The translations under genes and the position numbers were made by a program. From contig JAUSJA010000007.1 of the NCBI GenBank assembly GCA_030647905.1, positions 1 through 64,000 on the forward strand: a stretch of 64,000 bases of DNA. Reading direction: 5' to 3'. Source of the stretch: Gemmatimonadaceae bacterium. GTDB taxonomy: Bacteria > Gemmatimonadota > Gemmatimonadetes > Gemmatimonadales > Gemmatimonadaceae. Each line of letters opens with the position of its first letter. Within the stretch, counting starts at the first letter, position 1. The notes under the pieces are model-generated. The model ran no database searches, was not told the DNA's origin, and saw only the letters and a list, made by a program, of their open reading frames with translations. Of this stretch, positions 27,585-38,377 are shown one piece after another.

Positions 27585-28288
27585 CAGGATGGCAGCGTCA
27601 CGAAACTGTAGCCGCGCGCACGGAGCTCATCCACGATGCGGGGGACCGCGGCGGCCGTCTGGGCGCGATCGCCGTCGGGATTGTAGCCGTCTCCATCGTG
27701 GAGCAGGATGATCGAGCCTGGTCGCGCTCCCTCGACGGTCCGGGCGACGATCTCGGCAACTCCCGGATTGTCGCTGTCCCAGACACCGAGCGTCCATCCG
27801 ACGACGCTCTCTCCCAGCGAACGCGCAATCGGGGACACCCACGGATTCCTGAATCCATGCGGCGCCCTGAAAATTGTCGGCGCCCTGAAAATTGTCGGCG
27901 AGTGGGCGCCGGTGCGCTCGATCGCGCGCTTGCCGAGCTTGATGTCCTGGCGGATGTAGAACGGCGACTTGAAGTGGAGCTTCCGGTGGAAATAGCCGTG
28001 ATTGCCGATCTGGTGCCCTTTCAGGGTGGCGCGAGCGACGATCTCCGGCCACCGCTCGGCGTGTCGGCCGAGGACGAAGAACGTCGCCTTCACGTCTTTC
28101 GCGGCCAGGGCATCGAGAATCGCCGGGGTCGCGTTGGGGTTCGGGCCGTCGTCGAACGTCAGAGCGACAACCTGCTCGCTGGTATCGAGCCTGCCGAGAA
28201 CGCTGCCGAAGACGGGGCTGTTACGGTAGAACGCTCCGTGAGCAGCGGCGCCGAGGACCGACAGGGCCGCTGCGGCAGCCCCGATCAT
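27584..28288 (-). CDS. NodB-type polysaccharide deacetylase
   Basis: Carbohydrate esterase family 4 protein of 234 residues. Motif 1 is ALTFDDGPNP, motif 2 is GNHGYFHRK (H-x3-H metal ligands), motif 3 is FRAPHG, motif 4 is DSDNPG and motif 5 is ILLHDG, so the catalytic set is complete. The N-terminus is hydrophobic and may be a membrane anchor. An 18-bp tandem duplication puts a second TIFRAP directly before motif 3. Position after a GT4 gene suggests N-deacetylation of an envelope glycan or lipid-linked sugar. Confidence 0.88.
   Translation of the reverse strand: MIGAAAAALSVLGAAAHGAFYRNSPVFGSVLGRLDTSEQVVALTFDDGPNPNATPAILDALAAKDVKATFFVLGRHAERWPEIVARATLKGHQIGNHGYFHRKLHFKSPFYIRQDIKLGKRAIERTGAHSPTIFRAPTIFRAPHGFRNPWVSPIARSLGESVVGWTLGVWDSDNPGVAEIVARTVEGARPGSIILLHDGDGYNPDGDRAQTAAAVPRIVDELRARGYSFVTLPS
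27861..27900 (-). repeat. In-frame 18-bp tandem duplication inside the deacetylase gene
   Basis: Positions 27861-27878 and 27879-27896 are identical, and four more bases of the unit follow. On the coding strand the duplication yields TIFRAPTIFRAPHG, inserting six residues beside catalytic motif 3. Confidence 0.9.
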
Positions 28289-29490
28289 GCGTCTCCAGGC
28301 ACCCGCCCGAGCACGGCCGCGTACACGTCGAGCACGGCGGCGGTCACGGCTGTCCAGCTGTACAGCTCAGCGCGCTCGCGTCCGGTCGTCGCCAGCCGGG
28401 TTCGCAGCGACTCGTCATCGAGAAGCCGGACGAACGCGTCGGCAAGCGCTTCCCGATCGCCGGAGGGAGTCATCAGCGCCTCGCGCTCGTGCTTCACCAC
28501 GTCACGGAATCCGAGAATGTCGGAGCAGACAATCGGCGTCTCGCACGCCATTGACTCGAGCAGCGTGATTCCAAACGATGCCTTCGTCGTGGGACACGCG
28601 TAGATGTCGCTGTGCGCGTAGTAGCCAGGGCGCCCGTCGAGAACAGCGCCGACGAAGGAGATGTCGGGATCGTTGCCCGCCGCTCGGAAATAGCGGTTGC
28701 GCAACGGTCCGTCGCCGACCACCACCAGCTGAGCCTCGCGGTTCCTGCCTCGAATGCGCTTGAAGGAGTCAATCAGCGTCGTGAGCCCGTTGCGCGGATC
28801 AAACCTTCCGAGAAAGAGAATTGTCGGGACATCATCGCGGATCTCCGCCGGGCGCGGGACGTCGGCATTGAATACATCGAGGTCAATGCCATTGGGAATG
28901 ATCGTCCAGTTGGCCTCGAAGTACCGGTTCATGGCGATCGTCGTCGAGCGCGATACGGCGATCACGGCCTGCATTTCGTCGAGCCAGCGCTGAAGCGGCT
29001 TCCGCGCTATCGCAAAGCCGAAAGAGCTGTCGAAATAGGTATGGAAAGTGCCGACGACAGGGCACTGCGCTTCCATGAGCGCGACAAGTGGCAGCACCGG
29101 ATGCAGCGGCGAGTGCACGTGAACGATGTCATAGTCGCCCCGCGCAAGGGTCCTCCGCATCTCCCTTCGAATGTCCCAACCGAGCGTGATCCGCGCCTGC
29201 GAGCCGTTGGCGTAGATGGTCTGGCTGCGGCCGAGCCTGATCACATGCGGACGCGGAGTGGCTCCGGCGATGTTGGACGTGATGATGTCCACGTGATGCC
29301 CGAGCTTGCGCGCTTCCTGCGCAAAATAATGGACGTGCTCGCAGACGCCGCCAAGATGCGGATAGTAATACTCGGTGACGAGCGCGATCCGCAGGCGCTT
29401 GCCAGGCGTCTCGGCCAGGCGAAGCCTGGGCGGCACTGGAGCGATGTCGAACGCGCGGGCAACATTGGTTCTAGTGGTCAAGAGCGGCAT
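28285..29490 (-). CDS. GT4-family glycosyltransferase (PimA-like)
   Basis: GT-B glycosyltransferase of 401 residues. The N-terminal half has the acceptor-domain start IALVTEYYYPHLGGVCEHVHYF, VHVHSPLHP and GTFHTYFDSS. The C-terminal half has IPNGIDLDVF, FLGRFDPRNGLTTLI and the nucleotide-sugar motif SFGITLLESMACETP (E-x7-E type). The overall pattern resembles phosphatidylinositol mannosyltransferases, but donor and acceptor cannot be read from sequence. It overlaps ppdK by 20 bases and the deacetylase by ATGA. Confidence 0.88.
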   Translation of the reverse strand: MPLLTTRTNVARAFDIAPVPPRLRLAETPGKRLRIALVTEYYYPHLGGVCEHVHYFAQEARKLGHHVDIITSNIAGATPRPHVIRLGRSQTIYANGSQARITLGWDIRREMRRTLARGDYDIVHVHSPLHPVLPLVALMEAQCPVVGTFHTYFDSSFGFAIARKPLQRWLDEMQAVIAVSRSTTIAMNRYFEANWTIIPNGIDLDVFNADVPRPAEIRDDVPTILFLGRFDPRNGLTTLIDSFKRIRGRNREAQLVVVGDGPLRNRYFRAAGNDPDISFVGAVLDGRPGYYAHSDIYACPTTKASFGITLLESMACETPIVCSDILGFRDVVKHEREALMTPSGDREALADAFVRLLDDESLRTRLATTGRERAELYSWTAVTAAVLDVYAAVLGRVPGDA

Positions 29491-32134
29491 GAGCTGCGGC
29501 TAGTCGTGCAATCGGAACGCGGAATGGCGAGCACGAAACGTAATCAAGTCCCATTGAATGGCAGAGTCTTACGGAGGCTGGCTCGCCTCCGTGTTCTCCG
29601 CATAAACCCAGCTTCAGGGCGGGCCGTTCCTTCCTTCCGTCCTCGATCGCGATTCTCATGAGCCTGCCGACCCCGTCCGCGTCCAGCACCTGGAACGGGT
29701 CGTCGGCAAAGATACCGCGTTCCACATAAGACGGAAGAAACCGCCCCGCGTCGTCGCGGCTCAGGCCGAACGTGGTCTGAGTGAGGTCGTTGGTCCCGAA
29801 TGAGAAGAACTCCGCGCTTCGGGCGATCGCGCCGGCGGTGAGCGCCGCACGCGGCAGCTCTATCATCGTGCCGATCATGTAGCTGACCGATTCGCCCATT
29901 ACCCCCAGCACCTGTTGCGCGGCGTTTTCGAGAATGGCGCGCTGGTTGTCGAATTCCTTTACTGAGGATACGAGCGGCACCATGATCTCCGGCCGGACGT
30001 CGATTCCGCGTCGCATTGCCCGCACCGCGGCCTCGAAGATGGCACGGCCCTGCATCTCGGTGATCTCGGGGAAGGTGATGCCGAGTCGGCAGCCGCGGTG
30101 GCCGAGCATGGGATTGGTTTCGCGGAGCGACTCGACGATTCGCGACAGGTCGTGCCTCTCCAGGCCGAGCGTGCGTGCGAGCAGCTTGCTCTCCTCGCCG
30201 CCGTGCGGGAGGAACTCGTGGAGGGGCGGATCGAGGAGGCGGATGGTGACGGGCAGTCCGTTCATCGCCTCGAAGATTCCCTCGAAGTCGGCCCGCTGCA
30301 TCGGAAGCAGTTTCGCGAGCGCGCGCCGGCGTCCCCCTTCGTCACGAGCGACGATCATCTCGCGCATCGCGGTGATGCGGTCGCCCTCGAAGAACATGTG
30401 CTCAGTTCGGCACAGCCCGATTCCTTCCGCACCGAAGTTGCGCGCGAGACGGGCATCGCGCGGCGTGTCGGCATTCGCCCTGACCCCGAGCCTTCGGCAG
30501 TCGTCCGCCCAGCTGAGCAGTTCGGAATATGAGCGGTAGAGCGGAGCGGCGGATGATGAAAGGGTTCCGTTCGTCACCTGCACCACTTCACTCGGGACGG
30601 TCGGAAGGTTCCCGCTGAACACCCGGCCGGCAGCCCCGTCCACGGTCAGCCAGTCTCCTTCGCTGATGGTGGTGCCATTGGCGGAGAAGCTGCGGTGCTG
30701 GACGTCCACGTGCATCTCCTTGCATCCCACGACCGCGCACTTGCCCATGCCGCGGGCGACGACCGCGGCATGACTCGTCATTCCTCCGCGGGCGGTGACA
30801 ATTGCTCGGGCCGCGACCATCCCGTGGAAGTCCTCGGGCGTGGTTTCGTCCCGCACAAGGATCACGGCGTCGCCCGCCGCCGCTCTCGATTCGGCGCTGT
30901 CCGGATCGAATACGGCGATGCCGCTCACGGCGCCGGGGCTCGCGGGAAGTCCGGTGAACAGCGCCAGCGCACGCACCGAAGGGTCAATGATCGGATGCAG
31001 GAGCTGATCGAGCTGCGATGGGGGAACACGTTTTACCGCCTCAGTACGATCGATCAATCCCTCCATGACCATGTCACGAGCTATGCGCACGGCCGCAGCC
31101 GCGGTGCGCTTACCGGTACGCGTCTGGAGAAGAAACAGTTTCCCGCGCTCGACGGTGAACTCGAGGTCCTGCATGTCGGCGTAGTGGCGCTCGAGCCGAT
31201 CCTGAATCTGGAGCAGCTCGCTGTAGGCCCCGGGGAGCAACGTCTTCATCTCGTCGATGTGCAGCGGCGTGCGGATGCCCGCAACGACGTCCTCGCCCTG
31301 CGCGTTCACCAGAAACTCGCCGTAGAACTTCTTCTCGCCGGTCGAAGGATCACGCGTGAATGCCACTCCGGTTCCCGAATCATCACCGAGATTGCCGAAT
31401 ACCATCGCGACCACGCTCACAGCCGTGCCAAGATCTTCGGCAATGCCGTTCACCTTCCGGTAATCGCGCGCCTTCTTCAGCGTCCACGATTTCCAGACGG
31501 CTTCGATTGCGCCCCATAGCTGCACGACCGGATCGGTGGGGAAGTCGCTGCCGGTGGCATTACGGACGCGCGACTTGTACTCCTCGACGAGATTGCGGAG
31601 TGCCTCCTCGTTCAGCTCCGCATCCGAGTGCGCTGCCGTCGTGAGACGGCGCGCACGGAGGAGGTGCTCGAAGTCGCCGATGGGGACACCCAGCACCACG
31701 TCGGAGTACATCTGGATGAAGCGACGATACGAATCGTACGCGAAGCGCGAATTGTTGCTCTGCTTCGCCAGGCCGAGCGCGGTGCGGTCGTTGAGCCCGA
31801 GATTGAGAATGGTCTCCATCATACCCGGCATGGACACGGGAGCACCGGAACGCACCGAGACGAGCAGTGGATTCCCGGGATCGCCGAGCTTCCTGCCCGT
31901 CGCCTGCTCCAGACGCGCGATGTTGCCTTCGACTTCGGCGCGAAGCCGATCGGCGTACTTGCCATCCCGCAGGTAGGCGATGCACTCGCTGCAGGCGATG
32001 GTGAAACCCTGCGGCACTGGCACGCCAAGGTTCGTCATCTCGGCGAGATCTGCCCCCTTTCCGCCGAGCACGGCTTTCATTGCGCGCGTTCCTTCGGCCT
32101 CGCCGTTTCCGAAGAAGAAGACGGACTGGGGCAT
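29471..32134 (-). CDS. ppdK: Pyruvate, phosphate dikinase
   Basis: Interconverts pyruvate, ATP and phosphate with PEP, AMP and pyrophosphate. The 887 residues show the N-terminal nucleotide-binding domain (FFFGNGEAEG, LGGKGADLAEMT, VSVRSGAPVSMPGMMETILNLG), the phospho-histidine domain with GGMTSHAAVVARGMGKCAVVG, and the C-terminal PEP-binding barrel ending KLGLCGEHGGEP with the catalytic cysteine. The ATG at 32134 matches the family start and leaves four bases after purF; an open frame to 32227 is ignored. It sits in the purine run although it is a carbon-metabolism enzyme. Confidence 0.96.
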   Translation of the reverse strand: MPQSVFFFGNGEAEGTRAMKAVLGGKGADLAEMTNLGVPVPQGFTIACSECIAYLRDGKYADRLRAEVEGNIARLEQATGRKLGDPGNPLLVSVRSGAPVSMPGMMETILNLGLNDRTALGLAKQSNNSRFAYDSYRRFIQMYSDVVLGVPIGDFEHLLRARRLTTAAHSDAELNEEALRNLVEEYKSRVRNATGSDFPTDPVVQLWGAIEAVWKSWTLKKARDYRKVNGIAEDLGTAVSVVAMVFGNLGDDSGTGVAFTRDPSTGEKKFYGEFLVNAQGEDVVAGIRTPLHIDEMKTLLPGAYSELLQIQDRLERHYADMQDLEFTVERGKLFLLQTRTGKRTAAAAVRIARDMVMEGLIDRTEAVKRVPPSQLDQLLHPIIDPSVRALALFTGLPASPGAVSGIAVFDPDSAESRAAAGDAVILVRDETTPEDFHGMVAARAIVTARGGMTSHAAVVARGMGKCAVVGCKEMHVDVQHRSFSANGTTISEGDWLTVDGAAGRVFSGNLPTVPSEVVQVTNGTLSSSAAPLYRSYSELLSWADDCRRLGVRANADTPRDARLARNFGAEGIGLCRTEHMFFEGDRITAMREMIVARDEGGRRRALAKLLPMQRADFEGIFEAMNGLPVTIRLLDPPLHEFLPHGGEESKLLARTLGLERHDLSRIVESLRETNPMLGHRGCRLGITFPEITEMQGRAIFEAAVRAMRRGIDVRPEIMVPLVSSVKEFDNQRAILENAAQQVLGVMGESVSYMIGTMIELPRAALTAGAIARSAEFFSFGTNDLTQTTFGLSRDDAGRFLPSYVERGIFADDPFQVLDADGVGRLMRIAIEDGRKERPALKLGLCGEHGGEPASVRLCHSMGLDYVSCSPFRVPIARLAAAHAALDH

Positions 32135-32138
32135 CAGA

Positions 32139-33521
32139 CTAGCAGCCACAACCGAAACGAAGCTTTTCCGGGTCTGTGGGCGGGGGAGTCGGATAGTCTC
32201 CCGAGAAGCATGCGTGGCAGAAGCCATCGGGGCCTCCGGGCACGGATTCGAGCATGCCGTCGAGCGACAGATAGCCGAGCGAGTCTACGCCGAGCGCGAC
32301 TGCGATCTCGTCAACTCCGAGATTTGCGGCGATCAGCTCTTCGCGATTCGGCGTGTCTATGCCGTAGTAGCACGGACCCGTGATCGGGGAAGAGCTGACG
32401 CGCATGTGCACCTCGCGCGCGCCGGCGGCGCGAACCATCGCCACCAGACCTCGAGTCGTTGTGCCGCGCACGATCGAATCGTCAACCATCACAACGCTGC
32501 GACCATCGAGCACCTCGCGAACCGCGTTGTACTTGATCTTCACCTTCGCGTCACGGCCAGCCTGAGTGGGCTGAATGAATGTCCGGCCGATGTAGTGATT
32601 ACGGATGAGAGCCAGCTCGAATGGCAACTTTGATTCCTCGGCAAATCCCAGCGCGGCGGAGTTCGAGGAATCGGGAACGCTGAACACGAGCTCTGCGCCA
32701 GGTGCGGGGCATTCGCGCGCAAGGCGCCGGCCAAGGTGCCGGCGCGCGCGGTCCACCGAGCCGCCAAACACGCGGCTGTCGGGGCGCGCGAAGTAAACGT
32801 ACTCGAACACGCATTGTCGGCCTTCGCGGGCGGGAAGGGGATGCGACGACCGCATTCCCTCGCGGTCCACCGCGACGATCTCGCCACGCTCGACTTCACG
32901 GATGACCGTCGCTCCGACGATATCGAGCGCACAAGTCTCCGATGCGAACACATACGAATCCCCGAGCTTGCCCATGACAAGCGGCCTCCAGCCCCTCGGA
33001 TCGCGCGCCGCGAGCAGCGTGTCGCCGATCGTGACGACGAGTGAGTAGGCGCCTTCCACGTCGCGAAGCGCGTCGGCGAGCTTCCCCTCGGGCGTCTCGG
33101 CGCTGGAGCGCGCGATACGGTGAACGAGCACCTCGGAGTCCATCGTCGAAGTGAATATCGAGCCCATCGCCTCGAGATCGCGCCGCATCTCCGTAGCGTT
33201 TATGAGATTGCCGTTATGAGCGAGTGCGATATGTCCGTCGCGGAATCGCGCCAGCACCGGCTGGGCGTTCTCGATCGTGGAGGAGCCGGCGGTGCTGTAG
33301 CGCGTGTGGCCGATGGCTACGTCGCCCTCCATGCCGCGCACGTCGGCGAACTTCAGTCCGTCCGACACGAGACCCATCGTTTTCATCGCCCGTGCATTTC
33401 CTTCCCGGTTCGACGTCACGATCCCGGCCGATTCCTGTCCGCGGTGCTGCAGCGAGTAGAGGCCGAGATGGGAGATCTCAGCCGCGTTGGGATGTCCGTG
33501 AATTCCAAATATTCCGCACAT
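32139..33521 (-). CDS. purF: Amidophosphoribosyltransferase
   Basis: First committed step of purine synthesis. It has the N-terminal nucleophile cysteine (MCGIFGIHG; Met is removed), HRGQESAG, and the PRPP-binding loop VVMVDDSIVRGTT. Cysteines placed as in the Bacillus-type enzyme (one in ITGPCYYG, the pair in CHACFSG) suggest the oxygen-sensitive [4Fe-4S] form. Length is 460 residues. Three bases separate it from purL. Confidence 0.96.
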   Translation of the reverse strand: MCGIFGIHGHPNAAEISHLGLYSLQHRGQESAGIVTSNREGNARAMKTMGLVSDGLKFADVRGMEGDVAIGHTRYSTAGSSTIENAQPVLARFRDGHIALAHNGNLINATEMRRDLEAMGSIFTSTMDSEVLVHRIARSSAETPEGKLADALRDVEGAYSLVVTIGDTLLAARDPRGWRPLVMGKLGDSYVFASETCALDIVGATVIREVERGEIVAVDREGMRSSHPLPAREGRQCVFEYVYFARPDSRVFGGSVDRARRHLGRRLARECPAPGAELVFSVPDSSNSAALGFAEESKLPFELALIRNHYIGRTFIQPTQAGRDAKVKIKYNAVREVLDGRSVVMVDDSIVRGTTTRGLVAMVRAAGAREVHMRVSSSPITGPCYYGIDTPNREELIAANLGVDEIAVALGVDSLGYLSLDGMLESVPGGPDGFCHACFSGDYPTPPPTDPEKLRFGCGC

Positions 33522-33524
33522 GGC

Positions 33525-35825
33525 TCAAACCACCGTCATTGCAGCTTCCGGCGCGGCCACGACTGCCGGCGCCGACATGATCCCGGCAATGGATTCGTGC
33601 CATGCCGAGGAGAGTGTTGCGATCTCCGTTCGGATGACGCGGTCATTGGCGCGCATCGTGAATCCACCCTCGCGCGGCTTCACGACGCCGATCCGTCGCA
33701 CCGGAACTCCGTGCTGCCGCGCAATCCGCTCGAGCGTGTCCGCCGAGTCGGAGCTCACGACGTAACGGCCCTGCGTCTCGCCGAACAGCGCGGCCCTCGC
33801 CGGCACGCCCGATAGGTCGCCAAGATCGATGTCGGCGCCTGTCTGCGCCCGGAGATCGGCAATGCACGATTCAGCGAGAGCGACTGCGAGACCCCCGTCG
33901 CTGCAGTCGTGCGCCGAATGAACTGCGCCGGCGGCGATTGACTCGAGCAGAGCATCTATCGCCCTGCGCTCGTGATCCAGGTCGCAGGCGGGAGGGGTGC
34001 CTGCGACGACGCCGTGTATCGTCGCCATGTACTCGCTGCCGCCAAGCTCGTCGCGTGAATCGCCCATGAGTAGAATGATATCGCCCGCAGCTCTGAAGGT
34101 GGCGGGTGTGACGTGATCGAGCGAAGCGACGAGCCCGACCATGCCGACAACAGGAGTCGGATAGACGGCTCCCATCGGGCTCTCATTGTATAGCGAGACG
34201 TTCCCGCCGGTGACCGGAGTGGAGAGCGCTGTACACGCCTCGGCCATGCCCTTGATGGCCTCACGGAGCTGATGGTACACGGCCGGCTTGCGGGGATTGC
34301 CAAAGTTGAGGCAGTTGGTGATGGCCATCGGACGCGCGCCGGTGCATGCGACGTTGCGCGCCGCTTCGGCGACGGCGATACGGCCTCCCGACAGCGGATC
34401 CAGATAGGTATAGCGACCGTTGCAGTCCGTCTTGAGCGAGATGGCCTTGTTGGTTCCGCGGATGCGCAACACTGCGGCATCGCCTCCGGGACCGATCACG
34501 GTGTTGGTGCGAACCGTCGAATCGTACTGCCGGTACGCCCACGCCTTGCTGGCGATGGTCGGCGAGGCGAGAAGGCGTGCGAGCGTCCACGCTGGATCGC
34601 TCTCTTCGGGTAATTCCGCGATCGCCGATACGTCCTGCGCGCGCAGGACGGCGATGACGGGATCTTCCCTCGCCTCGGGCGAATAGCGCGGGCAGTCAGT
34701 GACCAGCCTCGACCCGGGAAACTCGGCTACGACCCGGTCGCCCTCCGTCACTCTGTACACCGGCTCGGCAATCACTTCACCTATGACTTCCGCTGTCAGA
34801 TCCCACTTCGTCAGGATCGCTTTCACTTCCTCTTCGCGGCCACGGTACGCCACGACGAGCATCCGCTCCTGAGACTCGCTGAGCAGAATCTCGTATGGCG
34901 TCATGCCCGTTTCGCGCACCGGCACCTTGGATACATCTATGGTCACGCCTACATCGCCGCGCTCCGCCATTTCAGCCGACGACGAAGTGAGGCCGGCCGC
35001 GCCCATGTCCTGGATGGCGACGATGTGGCCGCTGCGTATCAGCTCGAGACTCGCCTCGAGAAGCAGCTTCTCGGTAAACGGATCCCCGACCTGTACTCTC
35101 GGACGCCGGGAGCCACTTGCTTCTGAAAGATCCTCGGACGCGAATGACGCCCCGTGAATGCCATCGCGTCCCGTTCGCGCGCCTACCGCAATGATGGGAT
35201 TGCCCACACCCTCGGCCTTTGCGCGAATCAGATCGTCCTCGTGCATGAGCCCCACGCACATCGCGTTGACAAGCGGGTTTCCCTCGTACGCGGAATCGAA
35301 CACGATCTCGCCGGCGACCGTCGGAATCCCGACGCAGTTGCCGTAGTCCCCGATGCCCTTCACGACCCCGGCGAACAGGTAGCGCACGCGAGCGCTGTCG
35401 AGCGATCCGAAGCGGAGCGAGTTGAGCATCGCTATTGGACGCGCGCCCATGGTGAATACGTCGCGGAGAATTCCTCCCACTCCTGTTGCCGCTCCCTGAT
35501 ACGGCTCGACCGCTGACGGATGGTTGTGCGATTCGATCTTGAACGCCACGGCGAGCCCGTCGCCGATCGAGATCACACCGGCATTCTCGCCCGGACCCTG
35601 CAGGACCCACGGCGCGGAGGTCGGAAGCGTGCGCAGAAGGTTGCGCGAATGCTTGTATGAGCAGTGCTCGCTCCAGAGAGCGCTGATCACCCCGAGCTCG
35701 GTGAACGTCGGACTGCGGCCGAGCATCGCGACGAGGCGATCGTATTCGCCGCCCGTGAGTCCGTGTTCCGCCACGAGCTCCGGAGTGATTTTCGGATCGC
35801 CAGGGCGGGGAAGTACTTCGCTCAT
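33525..35825 (-). CDS. purL: Phosphoribosylformylglycinamidine synthase subunit PurL
   Basis: ATP-dependent conversion of FGAR to FGAM using ammonia from PurQ. At 766 residues it is the small PurL that needs PurS and PurQ, both encoded immediately upstream. Visible motifs are [15 protein letters not shown], the [21 protein letters not shown] site, and a second PurM-like half with [10 protein letters not shown] and [11 protein letters not shown]. The C-terminal AIRS domain has [14 protein letters not shown]. Confidence 0.97.
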   Translation of the reverse strand: MSEVLPRPGDPKITPELVAEHGLTGGEYDRLVAMLGRSPTFTELGVISALWSEHCSYKHSRNLLRTLPTSAPWVLQGPGENAGVISIGDGLAVAFKIESHNHPSAVEPYQGAATGVGGILRDVFTMGARPIAMLNSLRFGSLDSARVRYLFAGVVKGIGDYGNCVGIPTVAGEIVFDSAYEGNPLVNAMCVGLMHEDDLIRAKAEGVGNPIIAVGARTGRDGIHGASFASEDLSEASGSRRPRVQVGDPFTEKLLLEASLELIRSGHIVAIQDMGAAGLTSSSAEMAERGDVGVTIDVSKVPVRETGMTPYEILLSESQERMLVVAYRGREEEVKAILTKWDLTAEVIGEVIAEPVYRVTEGDRVVAEFPGSRLVTDCPRYSPEAREDPVIAVLRAQDVSAIAELPEESDPAWTLARLLASPTIASKAWAYRQYDSTVRTNTVIGPGGDAAVLRIRGTNKAISLKTDCNGRYTYLDPLSGGRIAVAEAARNVACTGARPMAITNCLNFGNPRKPAVYHQLREAIKGMAEACTALSTPVTGGNVSLYNESPMGAVYPTPVVGMVGLVASLDHVTPATFRAAGDIILLMGDSRDELGGSEYMATIHGVVAGTPPACDLDHERRAIDALLESIAAGAVHSAHDCSDGGLAVALAESCIADLRAQTGADIDLGDLSGVPARAALFGETQGRYVVSSDSADTLERIARQHGVPVRRIGVVKPREGGFTMRANDRVIRTEIATLSSAWHESIAGIMSAPAVVAAPEAAMTVV

Positions 35826-35827
35826 GC

Positions 35828-36520
35828 TCAGGCCGCAACCCGCGCCAGCACGGACTCGAACAATGGAAGCCCGTCACGCGATCCGAGGAGCGTGTCGAGC
35901 GCGCGCTCCGGATGGGGCATCATGCCAAGAACGTTGCCCTCGGAGCTGACGATTCCGGCGATGCCGTTCGCCGAACCGTTGGGGTTGCCGGTATCCGTGG
36001 GATTCCCTGAATCATCCACGTACCGGAAGACCACCCGGTTGGTGCCCTCGAGCTCATCGAGCGTGGACGCGTCGGCAGTGTAGCGGCCGTCGCTGTGTGC
36101 GATCGGCAGCCGGATGAGCTGGTCGCGAGCGTACGCGGCCGTGAACATGGTGTCGGCGTTCTCCACCCGCAGCGTAACCATCGCGGATATGAACTGAAGA
36201 GAAGCGTTTCGCAGCAGCGCTCCGGGAAGGAGTCCTGCCTCACACGCAATCTGGAAACCGTTGCAGATGCCGATGACTGGCCCGCCCTTTCGCGCGTGAG
36301 CGGCGACCTCCCGCATCACGGGACTGAACCGGGCGATGGCTCCCGCGCGGAGATAGTCGCCATAGCTGAATCCACCGGGCAGGATGATGACATCGGCGCC
36401 CTGAAGATCGTGGTCCTTGTGCCAGATGTAGACGGCTTCCTCGCCAAGCGAATCAACGACAGCGTGATACGCGTCGTAATCGCAGTTGGATCCGGGAAAG
36501 GTGACGACGCCGAACTTCAT
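35828..36520 (-). CDS. purQ: Phosphoribosylformylglycinamidine synthase subunit PurQ
   Basis: Class I glutaminase that feeds ammonia to PurL. The 230 residues have the start [16 protein letters not shown], the nucleophile in [19 protein letters not shown], and MMPHPERA supplying the catalytic His/Glu. The true ATG is at 36520; the frame is open to 36790 but that would run through purS. It overlaps purS by ATGA. Confidence 0.96.
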   Translation of the reverse strand: MKFGVVTFPGSNCDYDAYHAVVDSLGEEAVYIWHKDHDLQGADVIILPGGFSYGDYLRAGAIARFSPVMREVAAHARKGGPVIGICNGFQIACEAGLLPGALLRNASLQFISAMVTLRVENADTMFTAAYARDQLIRLPIAHSDGRYTADASTLDELEGTNRVVFRYVDDSGNPTDTGNPNGSANGIAGIVSSEGNVLGMMPHPERALDTLLGSRDGLPLFESVLARVAA

Positions 36521-36774
36521 CTTTCGGCTGCCGATTCGATCTCGAAGTCTTCCGTGACGGGGTTGCCGAGCAGCCGCTCGCACATTGCGCGAACAGAAGA
36601 GGCCGCATCCTCCGCGCTCGCAGCCTCGGTCTCGATCACAATATGTCGGCCGACGTGCACCTCGCGGACACCTTCGAATCCGAGCGAATGGAGTGCGCCT
36701 TCGACAGCTTTGCCCTGTGGATCGAGGATGCCGCGGCGAGGTGTGACGTGAACTGAAACCTTGTAGGCTTTCAC
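36517..36774 (-). CDS. purS: Phosphoribosylformylglycinamidine synthase subunit PurS
   Basis: Small 85-residue subunit that bridges PurQ and PurL. Family features are [20 protein letters not shown], the [15 protein letters not shown] core and the conserved [17 protein letters not shown] end. It overlaps pssA and purQ by four bases on either side. Confidence 0.95.
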   Translation of the reverse strand: MKAYKVSVHVTPRRGILDPQGKAVEGALHSLGFEGVREVHVGRHIVIETEAASAEDAASSVRAMCERLLGNPVTEDFEIESAAER

Positions 36775-37727
36775 TTGTCTCCGTCTCCACCGGGCCGCGG
36801 TGGGAGTCCGTGCGATGGGTTGTTACGGGGATAGGGCCGCCGGCGTCTCCGGCGTCGGTGCTCCTGTTCCTGATCGGGGGTGATGTCGGCGGCGGCGATC
36901 CGAACGTCGGGCTCGAGCTCCTCGTCGGAATCCGAGATCACTGCCACATCACCGCGTGGTTTGCGCCCGATCAGGCCGAAATAAACCGTTTTTGCGACGC
37001 CGTAGACGACATAGACCACGAGCGCCGGAAAGTAGAACTGCTTTCGGAGCACGATCATCCCGATGACCGTGCCGATGACGACGAGCGATCCCATGATCTC
37101 GCTGATCTTCCTGAATCCGACCGTGGGGACTGCGGGATACGAGACGTTGCTGATCATCAGGAAAGCGAGCGCGAGCATCAGGAAGCGAAGCCAGAAGTGC
37201 CATGGCAGGTCGCCGAGCACGGTCTCGTTGTACAGCGTGCTCTGGCTGAACCAGTAGTACGTCGCCAGAGTCATTCCGGCGGCGGGGCTTGGCAGCCCAT
37301 GGAAATACCGCTTGGCGCGCCCGGCCTGCTCGACGTTGAATCGCGCGAGGCGGATCGCCGCGCACAGGACGTAAAGGAAGGGAATCAGCCACTCCCATCC
37401 CTCACGATTCAGGACGGCGAAGTACATGATCATCGCCGGCGCGAGGCCGAACGTGATCACGTCCACGAGCGAATCGAGCTCCGATCCGAAGCGCGTACCG
37501 CTCCCGGTCGCTCTCGCAATGCGTCCATCGAGCGCGTCGGCCACGCCGCCGAGGACGATCAGCAATCCGGCGAAATCGAACTGGCCTCGCGACGCCGACA
37601 CGATCGCGAAAACGCCGCAGAACAGGTTGGCAAGCGTGAGCCCGTTCGGCAGCACCACGACTGCGCGCCTCAAGCGGCGTGGCGGCCCGACATCCCGTCG
37701 TGCAAGCCGGTCGTCGGTAGCGCTCAT
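36771..37727 (-). CDS. pssA: CDP-diacylglycerol--serine O-phosphatidyltransferase
   Basis: Integral membrane enzyme making phosphatidylserine. The CDP-alcohol phosphotransferase signature is perfect: D64-x2-D67-G68-x2-A71-R72-x8-G81-x3-D85-x3-D89. About seven to eight membrane segments follow. The 318-residue protein is longer than typical because of a C-terminal tail that is acidic, then rich in Arg and Pro. It overlaps psd by four bases, so phosphatidylserine synthesis and decarboxylation are coupled. Confidence 0.94.
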   Translation of the reverse strand: MSATDDRLARRDVGPPRRLRRAVVVLPNGLTLANLFCGVFAIVSASRGQFDFAGLLIVLGGVADALDGRIARATGSGTRFGSELDSLVDVITFGLAPAMIMYFAVLNREGWEWLIPFLYVLCAAIRLARFNVEQAGRAKRYFHGLPSPAAGMTLATYYWFSQSTLYNETVLGDLPWHFWLRFLMLALAFLMISNVSYPAVPTVGFRKISEIMGSLVVIGTVIGMIVLRKQFYFPALVVYVVYGVAKTVYFGLIGRKPRGDVAVISDSDEELEPDVRIAAADITPDQEQEHRRRRRRRPYPRNNPSHGLPPRPGGDGDK

Positions 37728-38377
37728 GGCGACGGGAACTCGGCCAGCACGGTCGTGCCGGCGGTGGTCAGCTCTCCGAGCCGCGCGCGAAGCTTCGCGT
37801 CCGTCGGAATGAACACGTCAACGCGCGATCCAAACCGGATGATGCCCATCCGCTCGCCCTGTCTCACCTGCTGTCCGTCACGGCTGTAGGTAACGATGCG
37901 CCGGGCGATGAGCCCGGCGATCTGGCGCACGAGGATGCGGTACTGGCCCGATTCGATGCCGACTGAACTCTGTTCGTTCTCGAGACTCGATTTCTCGGCG
38001 GCGGCGTTCAGGAACTTGCCCTTGTTGTAATGGACGTACCGGACGACGCCGTCCACCGGATAACGGTTCACGTGAACGTTGAACACGTTCATGAAGATTG
38101 ACAGGCGTGTCGCGCGGCCTCCGATGAAAGCCGGCTCCTCCAGCTCCGTGATCATTATCAGCCTTCCGTCGGCGGGTGCGACGACGATGTTCGCGCCGCG
38201 CTCCCCGGTCCGTTCGGGATCGCGGAAGAAGTAGGCGACGCACAGCGCTATCACGGTCACGATGAGGGCCAGAAGCCACAACGCCCATGACCGCCGCGCC
38301 AGCGCGAGCGCGAATACCGCCACGGCGGCAGCGACGGCGATACCGATGAAAGGATATCCTTCGCGGGCGAAGTTCAA
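37724..38377 (-). CDS. psd: Phosphatidylserine decarboxylase proenzyme (short type)
   Basis: Makes phosphatidylethanolamine from phosphatidylserine, using a pyruvoyl group formed by self-cleavage. The 217 residues start with two membrane segments, then VVAPADGRL and [16 protein letters not shown]. The cleavage site is in FGSRVD, between G183 and S184, giving a short alpha chain. It forms a pair with pssA within the purine run. Confidence 0.94.
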   Translation of the reverse strand: MNFAREGYPFIGIAVAAAVAVFALALARRSWALWLLALIVTVIALCVAYFFRDPERTGERGANIVVAPADGRLIMITELEEPAFIGGRATRLSIFMNVFNVHVNRYPVDGVVRYVHYNKGKFLNAAAEKSSLENEQSSVGIESGQYRILVRQIAGLIARRIVTYSRDGQQVRQGERMGIIRFGSRVDVFIPTDAKLRARLGELTTAGTTVLAEFPSP

